DNA of 64,000 nt, from contig CABXYF010000001.1 in NCBI GenBank assembly GCA_902516435.1, positions 62,001 through 126,000 on the forward strand. The letters run 5' to 3'. A program made the position numbers and the translations under genes. Positions 9,579 through 19,007 of the stretch are shown one piece after another. The notes beneath the pieces are model-generated. The model was not told the DNA's origin. It worked only from the letters and a program-made list of their open reading frames with translations, and ran no database searches. This stretch comes from an uncultured Pelagibacteraceae bacterium (GTDB lineage: Bacteria; Pseudomonadota; Alphaproteobacteria; Pelagibacterales; Pelagibacteraceae). Positions within the stretch are counted from its first letter, which is position 1, and every line of letters begins with the position of its first letter.

Positions 9579-10097
9579 ATGTTCCCCTTAAAATTATTTT
9601 ATAATTGCAAAACGATCTTTTTACATTTTTTACTAATAGTTAATTTAATTTTTATCCCAAGTTCTGCATTTTCAAAAATTGTTGGAGATAAAATCTTTAT
9701 AGGAACGACTTTTTCATTATCTGGAGAAAATTCTTCAGCGTCAAAATCTTTCAAAATTAAAATTGATAAATTATTAAAAGATATTAATCAGTCAGGTGGC
9801 ATTAATGCTGGTGGAAAATCATATAAATTGGAGATTATTTTTTATAATGATGAATCAGTTTCAACCAAATCAAATCATTTATTAGTAAGATTGATACAAT
9901 ATGATGGAGTACAATTTTTAATTGTATTAGAAGACATAAATCTGTCTGATAAAACTCAAAATGCTATTAATGACTATGATATTTCTGTTGTGAGATCAAA
10001 TCAGGCTTTATCAATTTACAAAGAAGCATTTGAAACAGTTGACTCTGTAAACTCAAAACAAATTAGAGATTTTCTTTTAAAGAAAATAAAAAATTAA
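9579..10097 (+). CDS. Miniature periplasmic binding protein, LivJ-like (Peripla_BP_6-type) N-terminal lobe
   Basis: Signal peptide then IFIGTTFSLSGENS...INQSGGINAGGKSYKLEIIFYNDESVS, typical of branched-chain amino acid binding proteins, but only 172 aa. Confidence 0.7.
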   Translation: MFPLKLFYNCKTIFLHFLLIVNLIFIPSSAFSKIVGDKIFIGTTFSLSGENSSASKSFKIKIDKLLKDINQSGGINAGGKSYKLEIIFYNDESVSTKSNHLLVRLIQYDGVQFLIVLEDINLSDKTQNAINDYDISVVRSNQALSIYKEAFETVDSVNSKQIRDFLLKKIKN

Positions 10098-10176
10098 TTA
10101 GCGAATTGTAAGTAATTACAAGCTCTTTTTTTTGTTAATTAATTCAATATAATCAATATAAGGTAACCATAGCTTT

Positions 10177-10944
10177 ATGAATTTAGGATTTATTGGAACA
10201 GGTAAAATAGCATCTTCAGTGATTACTGGAATTAGTAATTCTAAAATTTCATATAAAAAAATAATAATTTCTCCACGAAATATAAAAATAGCAAAAAATT
10301 TAAGAAAAAAATTTCACAAAATTACAATTGCTAAAGATAACCAGCAGGTAATTGATCAAAGTGATTGGATATTTTTGTCTATAACCCCAAGTGTAGGTGA
10401 AAAAATTATCAAAAATTTAAAGTTTAAATCTAATCAAACAATTATAAGTTTTATTTCTACAATTACATTATTACAATTAAAAAAAGCAATAAGAGTAAAA
10501 GCGAAAATAGTCAGAGCAATACCACTACCACCAGTGTCGTTACGGAAGGGGCCAGTACCCATTTGTCCACCTAATATTAAAGTAAAAAAATTTTTCAATC
10601 ATCTTGGAACAACTATCGAAATTAAAAACGAGAAATCTTCGATCAATTTTTGGTCTACATCTGGTATGATGGCTCCTTTTTATGAAATACTCAGAATTAT
10701 GAGTGATTGGTTAGTAAAACGAGGTGTAAAGAGGAATGATGCTCAAAAATATATTACGTCTTTATTCTTAGCCCTATCTGAGGATGCTCAAAAAAATTTA
10801 AATAAAAATCTAAAATTTTTAGTAAAAGAGTCTCAAACTCCAAAAGGATTAAATGAACAAGGAGTTAAAGAGCTAACAGGAGTGGGATTTTTCAAGTCAC
10901 TAGAAAAAACATTAAATAGCATTCATCGCAGACTTAATAAATAA
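10177..10944 (+). CDS. Pyrroline-5-carboxylate reductase family protein
   Basis: MNLGFIGTGKIASSVITGI Rossmann start; ProC-like C-terminal segment ESQTPKGLNEQGVKEL. Confidence 0.75.
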   Translation: MNLGFIGTGKIASSVITGISNSKISYKKIIISPRNIKIAKNLRKKFHKITIAKDNQQVIDQSDWIFLSITPSVGEKIIKNLKFKSNQTIISFISTITLLQLKKAIRVKAKIVRAIPLPPVSLRKGPVPICPPNIKVKKFFNHLGTTIEIKNEKSSINFWSTSGMMAPFYEILRIMSDWLVKRGVKRNDAQKYITSLFLALSEDAQKNLNKNLKFLVKESQTPKGLNEQGVKELTGVGFFKSLEKTLNSIHRRLNK

Positions 10945-10948
10945 TATA

Positions 10949-11737
10949 ATGTCTGAAAATATATTAGAAATTAAAAATTTATCAAAATATTTTGGTGGAC
11001 TAGCAGCCGTTTCAGATTGCTCATTAAAAGTTTCAAGAGGTACTATAACAGGTATTATTGGACCCAATGGATCAGGTAAAACAACTTTATTTAATTTAAT
11101 TGCTGGAAATTTAAAGACTTCAAGTGGTGAAGTAATTTTTGATAATGAAAATATTACAGATGTTCCATCCTTTGAATTATTTACAAAAGGGTTGTTGAGA
11201 ACTTTTCAAATAGCTCACGAGTTCTCTAATTTATCGGTACTAGAAAACTTAATGATGGTCCCAGGTAATCAGTCTGGAGAAAAACTTATGACAGCGCTTT
11301 TGAAACCAAATATTGTTGCTCAAGAAGAAGAAGTAGTAAAAGAGAAAGCAAAGGAAGTTGTCGATTTTCTAAATCTGAAGCACCTGTCAAACGAACTAGC
11401 TGGTAATCTGTCAGGTGGACAAAAAAAACTTTTGGAACTCGGTAGAACAATGATGGTTGATGCAAAATTAGTACTACTAGACGAAGTAGGTGCGGGTGTT
11501 AATCGTACACTCTTAAAAGATCTTGGAAGTGCAATAGAAAAATTGAATAAAGAAAAAGGTTATACTTTTTGCATGATTGAACATGACATGGATTTTATAG
11601 GAAGGTTATGTGATCCTGTTATTGTTATGGCAGAAGGATCGGTATTATTTGAAGGCTCTGTAGAAGAAGCAAAAAATGACGAGAGAGTCATAGAAAGTTA
11701 CTTAGGAAGAGGATCAAAAATAAAGGGTCAAAATTAA
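10949..11737 (+). CDS. livG: Branched-chain amino acid-type ABC transporter ATPase, LivG-like
   Basis: GPNGSGKTTLFN Walker A, LSGGQKKLLELGR signature, LLDEVGAGVN; livG position. Confidence 0.88.
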   Translation: MSENILEIKNLSKYFGGLAAVSDCSLKVSRGTITGIIGPNGSGKTTLFNLIAGNLKTSSGEVIFDNENITDVPSFELFTKGLLRTFQIAHEFSNLSVLENLMMVPGNQSGEKLMTALLKPNIVAQEEEVVKEKAKEVVDFLNLKHLSNELAGNLSGGQKKLLELGRTMMVDAKLVLLDEVGAGVNRTLLKDLGSAIEKLNKEKGYTFCMIEHDMDFIGRLCDPVIVMAEGSVLFEGSVEEAKNDERVIESYLGRGSKIKGQN

Positions 11738-12444
11738 TGTCTTACTTTGAAGGAATTGAAATGACTGGAGGTTATGGAAATGGCCCAGATATAATTAATT
11801 CTTGTACGGTAAATGTTAACAGAGGTGAAATAGTATCAATTTTAGGTCCTAATGGAGCAGGAAAGTCTACCGCAATGAAAGCAATGTTAGGATTATTAAA
11901 TTTAAAATCTGGATCAATTAAAATTAATGGAGAGGATATTTCAAATCTATCTCCTCAAGATAGAGTAAAAAAAGGTATATCTTTTGTTCCTCAAAACAAA
12001 AATGTATTTGCTGGTATGACAGTTGAAGAAAATTTGGAAATGGGAGCATTTCTTATAAAAAATGAAATAAAAAATATTATAGAAGAAGTATTTAATTTAT
12101 TCCCAATTTTAAAAGAAAAACGAAATCAATTAGTTGGAGAGCTATCAGGAGGTCAGAGGCAACAAGTTGCACTTGGCCGTGCGTTAATGATCAAGCCATC
12201 AGTTTTGATGCTTGATGAACCTACAGCTGGTGTTTCACCAATTGTAATGGATGAATTGTTTGATCATATAGTTAAAGTCAAAAAGAATGATGTAGCAATT
12301 CTGATGGTTGAACAAAATGCCAAACAAGCATTGAGTATTTCTGATAGAGGCTATGTTTTAGTAACTGGTCAAAATCGTTATTCGGGCACAGGAATTGAAT
12401 TATTAAACGATCCAAGAGTTAGAAGCTCATTTCTAGGAGGCTGA
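11737..12444 (+). CDS. livF: Branched-chain amino acid-type ABC transporter ATPase, LivF-like
   Basis: GPNGAGKSTAMKAMLGLL, LSGGQRQQVALGRALM, DEPTAGVSP. Confidence 0.88.
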   Translation: MSYFEGIEMTGGYGNGPDIINSCTVNVNRGEIVSILGPNGAGKSTAMKAMLGLLNLKSGSIKINGEDISNLSPQDRVKKGISFVPQNKNVFAGMTVEENLEMGAFLIKNEIKNIIEEVFNLFPILKEKRNQLVGELSGGQRQQVALGRALMIKPSVLMLDEPTAGVSPIVMDELFDHIVKVKKNDVAILMVEQNAKQALSISDRGYVLVTGQNRYSGTGIELLNDPRVRSSFLGG

Positions 12445-12445
12445 T

Positions 12446-13456
12446 GTGGATATATTAAACGCATTAATTCTTCTATTAAATTATATTTTTATACCAGCAC
12501 TCACATATGGTTCACAATTAGCTTTGGGTGCAATTTTTGTTACTTTGATTTATGGAATACTAAGATTCGCTAATTTTGCAACAGGAGACATGATGTCTTT
12601 TGGTACTATGGTTACTATATTATTTACTTGGTATTTTCAGTCATTAGGAATTTCTTTAGGGGTTTTACCAACAGCATTAATAGCTATACCATTTGGAATT
12701 TTATTTATGATTATCTACATGCTTTCTATAGATAAATTTGTATTTAAGTATTACAGAACCAATAAAAGCCCCCCAGTTCAGCTTGCGATGGTTAGCATTG
12801 GAGTAATGTTCGTTACGCAGGCTGTTGTCAGAATTATAATCGGACCTTCTGATCAAAGGTTTTTTGATGGAGAAAAATTTATTATTAAAGCCAGAGAATT
12901 TAAAGAAATGACCGGACTTAATGAAGGCCTTGCCTTGAAGTCAACTCAAGTGATTACTGTATTAGTTACAGTTATATTAGTTTCATTATTATTTTGGTTT
13001 TTAAATAAAACCAAAACAGGGAAAAGTATGAAAGCTTATTCTGATAATGAAGATTTAGCTTTACTTTCTGGAATAGATCCAAAAAAAATTGTAATGATAA
13101 CTTGGATAATTGCTGGAATTTTAGCAACTATAGGTGGAGCTTTATATGGATTGGATAAAAGTTTTAAACCTTTTACTTATTTTAATAATATGCTTCCAAT
13201 ATTTGCCGCTGCTATAGTTGGAGGAATAGGAAATCCTTTTGGTGCATTTTTAGGAGGATATGTAATTGCTTTTTCTGAAATATTTCTTACTTATGCTTAC
13301 AAAAAATTTTTTATGTATATTCTACCTGAAAGCATGGAGCCAGAAAGTTTAGTTCAGCTTTTATCTACAGATTATAAATTTGCAGTTTCATTTTCAATAT
13401 TAGTAATTGTATTACTCTATAGACCATCTGGTATATTTAAAGGGAAAGTGCTGTGA
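12446..13456 (+). CDS. livH: ABC transporter permease, LivH-like (GTG start)
   Basis: LALGAIFVTLIYGILRFANFATGDMMSFG; AAAIVGGIGNPFGAFLGGYVIAFSE. Confidence 0.88.
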   Translation: MDILNALILLLNYIFIPALTYGSQLALGAIFVTLIYGILRFANFATGDMMSFGTMVTILFTWYFQSLGISLGVLPTALIAIPFGILFMIIYMLSIDKFVFKYYRTNKSPPVQLAMVSIGVMFVTQAVVRIIIGPSDQRFFDGEKFIIKAREFKEMTGLNEGLALKSTQVITVLVTVILVSLLFWFLNKTKTGKSMKAYSDNEDLALLSGIDPKKIVMITWIIAGILATIGGALYGLDKSFKPFTYFNNMLPIFAAAIVGGIGNPFGAFLGGYVIAFSEIFLTYAYKKFFMYILPESMEPESLVQLLSTDYKFAVSFSILVIVLLYRPSGIFKGKVL

Positions 13457-14823
13457 GAAAAAATTTAAATGTAATTGCAGCATACAGCATAATGATGGTT
13501 TTAATTATTCTGGTTGGTATTTTTCAATCATGGAATATCGCACTATCAATATTTAATATGTGTCTTATCTCAGCTGTAATGACGATGGGAGCAAATATTC
13601 AATGGGGATATGCAGGATTAATTAATTTTGGGATAATGGGTTACACAGCTCTTGGTGGATTAGCTGCAGTTATAATTTCCGTTGATCCTGTTCAAGAAGC
13701 CTGGAGTGCAGGAGGTCTTAATATTTTGATATGTCTATGGCTCATTATTGCAATAGTATTAATTATTCGCTTTATCATAAAAAATTTTCAAAAGTCAAAA
13801 GTCAGAACTTATAGTATTGCAGCTCTTATTATTTCAGGAATTATTTTATTAAGGTTTACTGCAGAACCCGGCATTGAAGCAATTGAAGATATTAATCCAG
13901 CCAAAACGGGTTTTCTAGGTGGATTTGGATTACCTATAATTTTTTCATGGATTGTTGGTGCATTTTTTGCAGGTGGTTTGGCATTTGTAGTAGGAAAAGT
14001 TGCATTAGGTTTAAGGGCTGATTATTTAGCAATAGCAACCCTTCTAATATCAGAAATTGTTATTGCAATTATTAAACATGAAGACTGGCTTACAAGAGGT
14101 GTTAAAAATGTAATTGGACTAAAAAGACCGGCTCCTTATGAAGTAGATCTTCAGTCAACAGACTGGTTTATAACTTTAGTTGAAAAATTTAATTCTGGAA
14201 AACTAGAATTAATTTCTAATTTATCTGATCGACAAACTACATTAAATCAGCTTGTAATTGAAGGTTCATCTGTCTTTGTAAAACTTTGTTATTCTGGATT
14301 ATTTTTGATAGTGGTTATTATTTTATTAATTCTCACACAAAAAGCTCTTTACTCTCCGTGGGGCAGAATGATGAGAGCTATTAGAGATAATGAAGAGGCA
14401 GCAAATGCTATGGGAAAAAATGTTTTTAAACAGCATTTATTAATTTTTATTTTAGGCTCTGCAATTGTTGGAATTGCAGGAGCAATGCTAGTTACTCAAG
14501 ATGGATTGTTTACCCCCGGAAGTTATAGACCGATGAGATATACTTTTTTAATCTGGGTTATGGTGATTGTTGGGGGAAGTGGAAATAATTTTGGAGCTAT
14601 ATTAGGAGGATTTGCAGTTTGGTTTTTATGGATTGAATCTGCTCCAATAGCTTTATTTTTAATAAACTTTTTCACAGTTGGTATTCCATCAACAAATTTA
14701 CTTAAAGCTCATTTAATTGAGAGTGTGCCCTATTTTAGATTTTTGATGATGGGTTTGGGGTTATTGTTAATAATGAGATACAGACCTAAAGGTATACTTC
14801 CTGAAAAAATAGAAATAAAATAA
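13453..14823 (+). CDS. livM: ABC transporter permease, LivM-like (GTG start)
   Basis: WGYAGLINFGIMGYTALGG, GLRADYLAIATLLISEIV, SPWGRMMRAIRDNEEAANAMG. Confidence 0.88.
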   Translation: MRKNLNVIAAYSIMMVLIILVGIFQSWNIALSIFNMCLISAVMTMGANIQWGYAGLINFGIMGYTALGGLAAVIISVDPVQEAWSAGGLNILICLWLIIAIVLIIRFIIKNFQKSKVRTYSIAALIISGIILLRFTAEPGIEAIEDINPAKTGFLGGFGLPIIFSWIVGAFFAGGLAFVVGKVALGLRADYLAIATLLISEIVIAIIKHEDWLTRGVKNVIGLKRPAPYEVDLQSTDWFITLVEKFNSGKLELISNLSDRQTTLNQLVIEGSSVFVKLCYSGLFLIVVIILLILTQKALYSPWGRMMRAIRDNEEAANAMGKNVFKQHLLIFILGSAIVGIAGAMLVTQDGLFTPGSYRPMRYTFLIWVMVIVGGSGNNFGAILGGFAVWFLWIESAPIALFLINFFTVGIPSTNLLKAHLIESVPYFRFLMMGLGLLLIMRYRPKGILPEKIEIK

Positions 14824-14829
14824 ATTATT

Positions 14830-14898
14830 ATGAAATATATTATATTAGGTGCTGCAATAGCTTGGTTCATGTACATAGCGGATAAGTACATGTTTTAA
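14830..14898 (+). CDS. Putative 22-aa single-TM microprotein MKYIILGAAIAWFMYIADKYMF
   Basis: Complete ATG-TAA frame 6 nt after livM stop; stop overlaps next start in TAATG at 14896-14900. Confidence 0.4.
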   Translation: MKYIILGAAIAWFMYIADKYMF

Positions 14899-16073
14899 TG
14901 AATAAGAATCTTGTAATTCTTTCATTAAGTCAAATTTTTAGCTTTACCGCTGCTCCAGTAACAGTATTCTTGAGTGGAATTATTGGTTCTCAAATTAGTC
15001 CACTTTTATCACTTTCAACTTTGCCTATGTCAATATCAGTAGTGGGAATTGCTATAGGGGCTATCATTGCAACTAAAATAATGAGTATAATAGGAAGAAA
15101 AGCTGGATTTATTTCGGCTTCAATTGGAAATTTTTTGGTTTGTTTATTAGCATCTTATTCAATATTTAATCAAAATTTTTTTTTATTTTGTTTTGCAAAT
15201 TTCTTTCTCGGTGTTGGTATGGCATTTACTCATCAATATCGTTTTGCTGCAGCTGAAAGTGTTAAAAAAAATAAAATACCAAAAGCAATTTCAATAATTT
15301 TATTAGGTGGGATTGTTTCGGCATTCTTGGGACCAGGAATTGCAAACTATACAAGAGATATTTTTAGTGAACATTTATATGTTGGCTCTTATTTATCGCT
15401 TGGAATTTTAACTATTATACCAGTAGTTTTCTTTTTATTTTATGAGAATACATCAAAAATAGAAGCTAGCACAAAATATTCAGGACGTAGTCGTCTAGAG
15501 CTAATCTCTCAACCAAAGTTTTTACAGGCTCTTGTAGCCTCAGCATTTGGATACGCAATAATGACATTTTTGATGACCGCAACCCCATTAAGTATGCATG
15601 TAATGGAAAAAATGAGTCTTAGTAAAACTGGTATGGTTATACAATTTCATGTTGTTGCAATGTTTTTACCATCCTTATTCACAGGTATTCTAATTAAAAA
15701 ATTTGGCCATAGTAATATGATGTATGTAGGAGTATTTCTTTATAGCATCACTATAATGGTAAGTTTTTTCGAACAGACTTTTTATAATTATATGTTTGCT
15801 TTAATTTTCTTAGGCTTAGGTTGGAATTTTTTATTTATATCCGGAACAAGTTTGCTTGTTTTAAGTTATCGAGAAGAAGAAAAGTTTAGAGCCCAGGGTT
15901 TAAATGATTTTATAGTTTATTCTGTTCATGCGATCGGTAGCCTATCAGCTGGAATTTCAATTGCTCTTACCAGTTGGAAAATAATGAATATTATATGTAT
16001 ACCTTTTATGATTTTAATTATTTTGACTACTTTAAGAGCTGATTTAAAAGAAAAAAATAACTTAAATTTTTAA
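14898..16073 (+). CDS. Major facilitator superfamily transporter
   Basis: About 12 TM segments, MFS-like loops (IGRKAGFISASIG, FFLGVGMAFTHQYRFAAAE). Confidence 0.85.
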   Translation: MNKNLVILSLSQIFSFTAAPVTVFLSGIIGSQISPLLSLSTLPMSISVVGIAIGAIIATKIMSIIGRKAGFISASIGNFLVCLLASYSIFNQNFFLFCFANFFLGVGMAFTHQYRFAAAESVKKNKIPKAISIILLGGIVSAFLGPGIANYTRDIFSEHLYVGSYLSLGILTIIPVVFFLFYENTSKIEASTKYSGRSRLELISQPKFLQALVASAFGYAIMTFLMTATPLSMHVMEKMSLSKTGMVIQFHVVAMFLPSLFTGILIKKFGHSNMMYVGVFLYSITIMVSFFEQTFYNYMFALIFLGLGWNFLFISGTSLLVLSYREEEKFRAQGLNDFIVYSVHAIGSLSAGISIALTSWKIMNIICIPFMILIILTTLRADLKEKNNLNF

Positions 16074-16118
16074 TCTTTATTTCAATATTTGGTAGCTTTA
16101 GAGGTATAAGTAATTTTT

Positions 16119-16160
16119 AAAAAAAAAACCCCAGTAATAAGACTTACTGGGGTTTTTTAA
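16119..16160. terminator. Bidirectional Rho-independent terminator between converging MFS and binding-protein genes
   Basis: AAAAAACCCCAGTAA (16123-16137) taagac TTACTGGGGTTTTTT (16144-16158): perfect stem with A-tract and T-tract. Confidence 0.93.
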
Positions 16161-16178
16161 TATTTAGGTTATTTAAAA

Positions 16179-17405
16179 CTATCTTTGTTTAGCAGTCTCA
16201 AATTTTCCACCACTGATTTCTTTTTCTAAAAAAGAACCTTCTGCTTCACCAACATCAGTAAAAGTTACTCCAGTTGCACCTTCGTAATCAATTTTTTTAC
16301 CTTCTGCTAGTAAATCTAATCCTTTTTTAAGTTCACCTGGATAAATTTTTGTTCCAGGAGCATTAGCAACATCCATTACATTTTTGGCAATAGAAGCTCT
16401 ATCTGCAGAATTACCTGCTTGCATTGCTAAAACAATTAAAGCAGCAGCGTCATATGACTCTCCAGTGTATGGTCCAGATGAATCTATTCCTCCAGTTTTT
16501 GCAACTTCTGCAAAAACACCTGCACCTTTTCCAGTTGAACCTGGTAAAGATCCAAAAGATTTATCTAAATCACTTCCAATAGCATCAACTATTGATTGAC
16601 CAATCATACCATCTGACATAATGAATGTGTCAAAGGATCCCGCATCTAATGATGCTTGAATTACTCCTTTACCACCTTGGTCAAGATAACCAATAACAGC
16701 TAAAGCGTCACCACCAGCTGCTGCAAGTGTTGCAGCCTCCGATGAGTAATCAGCTTTTCCATCTTCATGAGCTGTAACAGTTGAAACACTTATTCCGTGT
16801 GCTTTTACTGCAGCTTCATAAACATCTGCTAAACCTTTTCCATAATCGTTATTCGTGTAAGTAATTGCAACACTGCTAATACCTCTATCTTTTGTAATAT
16901 CAGCTAAGATCTGACCACCTCTCGCATCAGAAGGTGCTGTTCTAAAAAAGAAACCTTTATCATCAAGTGTTGTTAATCCAGGAGACGTTGCAGATGGAGA
17001 AATCATCACAACACCGTTTGGAACTGCAACATTAGTTGCAATTGCACCCGTTACACCGGAGCAGTCAGCTCCCATAATAGCAGCTACACCCCCAGAAATT
17101 AACCCTTCTGCTGCAGCAGTTGCTGCCGCTGAGTCAACACATGTTGAATCTGCTCTCATTGGTGAAATTGTAGCTCCACCTAATAATGAACCAGAATCCG
17201 AAGCCTCTTTAAAAGCTAGTTCTGCTGAAGCAGCCATAGCTGGTGTTAAAGATTCAATTGGACCTGTAAATCCTAATATTATCCCCATTTTAATTTCTCC
17301 ACCAACCCCAGTTTTAGAAACTTTTGATTGTTGAGTAGAAAAATATACAATTACAGCAACCACAACGACTGCTACTGCAATTAATAATCCTTTATTTTTT
17401 GCCAT
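16179..17405 (-). CDS. Branched-chain amino acid-type ABC transporter substrate-binding protein (LivJ-like)
   Basis: N-terminal hydrophobic segment, IKMGIILGFTGPIESLTPAMAASAELAFKEA...; periplasmic binding protein type 1 layout. Confidence 0.88.
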   Translation of the reverse strand: MAKNKGLLIAVAVVVVAVIVYFSTQQSKVSKTGVGGEIKMGIILGFTGPIESLTPAMAASAELAFKEASDSGSLLGGATISPMRADSTCVDSAAATAAAEGLISGGVAAIMGADCSGVTGAIATNVAVPNGVVMISPSATSPGLTTLDDKGFFFRTAPSDARGGQILADITKDRGISSVAITYTNNDYGKGLADVYEAAVKAHGISVSTVTAHEDGKADYSSEAATLAAAGGDALAVIGYLDQGGKGVIQASLDAGSFDTFIMSDGMIGQSIVDAIGSDLDKSFGSLPGSTGKGAGVFAEVAKTGGIDSSGPYTGESYDAAALIVLAMQAGNSADRASIAKNVMDVANAPGTKIYPGELKKGLDLLAEGKKIDYEGATGVTFTDVGEAEGSFLEKEISGGKFETAKQR

Positions 17406-17416
17406 ATTCCCTCTTT

Positions 17417-17430
17417 AATTGTTAACAATT
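17417..17430. promoter_or_regulatory. 14-bp perfect palindrome AATTGTTAACAATT in the leader of the 16179-17405 gene
   Basis: Directly read palindrome just upstream of the AGAGGGA Shine-Dalgarno-like sequence. Confidence 0.45.
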
Positions 17431-17441
17431 TATAAAAACTA

Positions 17442-17470
17442 ATTAGATTATGAATAATATAAATATTCAA
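17442..17470 (-). promoter_or_regulatory. Putative sigma70-type promoter for the LivJ-like gene
   Basis: On the minus strand TTGAAT - 17 nt - TCTAAT. Confidence 0.45.
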
Positions 17471-17516
17471 TCGCTAAATTATCATATTTTAAGGCAGTTT
17501 ATTGTAGTAGTTTGAT

Positions 17517-19007
17517 TTATCTTATTGAGAATGGATCTAATGAAGGTTCGTCAGATGTGTAGAACCAAGTTGTTTTTACTCTTGTGTAGTCTTTAATTGA
17601 GTCAATTCCAGCTTCTTTTCCATATCCACTATCCTTAATACCTCCAAAAGGAGCTGATGGTGAAATTAGTCTATAAGTATTTACAAAGGTTATTCCTGCC
17701 CTAATTGCTTTTGAGACTCTCATACCTCTAGATAAATTACTTGTATAAACACCAGAAGATAATCCATATTGATTATCATTCATTTTTGAAATTACTTCAT
17801 CTTCTGTATCAAATTTCATTACTGATAATACAGGTCCAAATAACTCATTTTCTGCTACGGGAAGATTGTGATTATCACATTCTATAATTGTAGGTGGAAA
17901 GTAATATCCTTTATTTGAAAAAGAATGTCTTTTACCTCCACACTTGATTTTTCCACCATGATCAATTGTATCTTTAATATTTTTTTCTATTACTTCTAAC
18001 TGTTTAAAATTACTTAAAGGACCCATCTCTGTTTCTGGATCCATTGGTGCTCCAATTTTTATTTTTGATGCACGATTTGAAAGCTTATCTAAAAATTCAT
18101 CGTAAATTCCTTTTTGCAAATAAAGTCTTGATCCTGCTATACAACTTTGTCCACTTGCACCGAATATACCTGCTGTAATTCCATTTATTGCATTTTCTTG
18201 TTCTGCATCATCAAATACTGCAACTGGACTTTTTCCACCTAATTCTAAACTTACTTCAGATAAATTTTCTGCAGAGTTTTTAATTATATGTCTCGCCGTT
18301 TCAGGACCTCCAGTAAATGCAACTTTTTCAACTAAATTGTGAGTAGTTAAACTTTTACCGCATGGATCTCCAAATCCTGTAATGACATTTACTACACCTT
18401 TAGGGATACCAGTTTTTTCAATTAATTTTGCAAATTCAAACAAAACAGCAGGAGCAAGTTCTGAAGATTTAATTACAACTGTATTACCCATTGCAAGTGC
18501 TGGCGCTAATTTAGTAGCAGTTAAAAACATTTGTGAATTCCATGGAATTATTGCAGCTATAACACCTATAGGTATTCTAGTTGTTATTGCTTGAACATTT
18601 GGTTTATCTATTGGCAAAACTGTTCCCTCAACTTTATCTGCCAAACCAGCGTAATAGTCGTAGTATTCTGCTATATAAATTGCTTGTTTCTTTGTTTCTC
18701 TGTAGAGTTTACCAGTATCAATTGTTTCTATTTCTCCTAGCATTTCTGCATTCTCTCTCAATTGATCTCCTATAGCTCTTAAGTATTTAGCTCTTTCTCT
18801 AGGAAGTAGCTTCGGCCATTCTCCCTCAAATGCTTTTTGAGCAGCTTTAACTGCATTATCAACATCTTTAGTACTTGCTTCTGGCACAATTGCCCAAGGT
18901 TCATTATGTTCTGGATTGAGAGTTTCAAATGTTTTTTTACTCTCAGAGTCAACCCACTCACCATTAATAAACATTTTATATTGCTTAAGTTTACTCATCT
19001 GATCCAA
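17517..19007 (-). CDS. NAD(P)-dependent aldehyde dehydrogenase
   Basis: VAFTGGPETARHI, LELGGKSPVAVFDDA, FGASGQSCIAGSRL (catalytic Cys), ENELFGPVLSV. Confidence 0.95.
   Translation of the reverse strand: MDQMSKLKQYKMFINGEWVDSESKKTFETLNPEHNEPWAIVPEASTKDVDNAVKAAQKAFEGEWPKLLPRERAKYLRAIGDQLRENAEMLGEIETIDTGKLYRETKKQAIYIAEYYDYYAGLADKVEGTVLPIDKPNVQAITTRIPIGVIAAIIPWNSQMFLTATKLAPALAMGNTVVIKSSELAPAVLFEFAKLIEKTGIPKGVVNVITGFGDPCGKSLTTHNLVEKVAFTGGPETARHIIKNSAENLSEVSLELGGKSPVAVFDDAEQENAINGITAGIFGASGQSCIAGSRLYLQKGIYDEFLDKLSNRASKIKIGAPMDPETEMGPLSNFKQLEVIEKNIKDTIDHGGKIKCGGKRHSFSNKGYYFPPTIIECDNHNLPVAENELFGPVLSVMKFDTEDEVISKMNDNQYGLSSGVYTSNLSRGMRVSKAIRAGITFVNTYRLISPSAPFGGIKDSGYGKEAGIDSIKDYTRVKTTWFYTSDEPSLDPFSIR

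Noticed and set aside
10101-10134. TTGTAAgtaaTTACAA hairpin followed by a T-run after the mini binding protein
   Set aside because: Weak AT-only stem; not convincing as a terminator, though possible
16384-16599. Plus-strand 71-aa ORF inside the LivJ-like gene
   Set aside because: Antisense of a strongly supported binding protein
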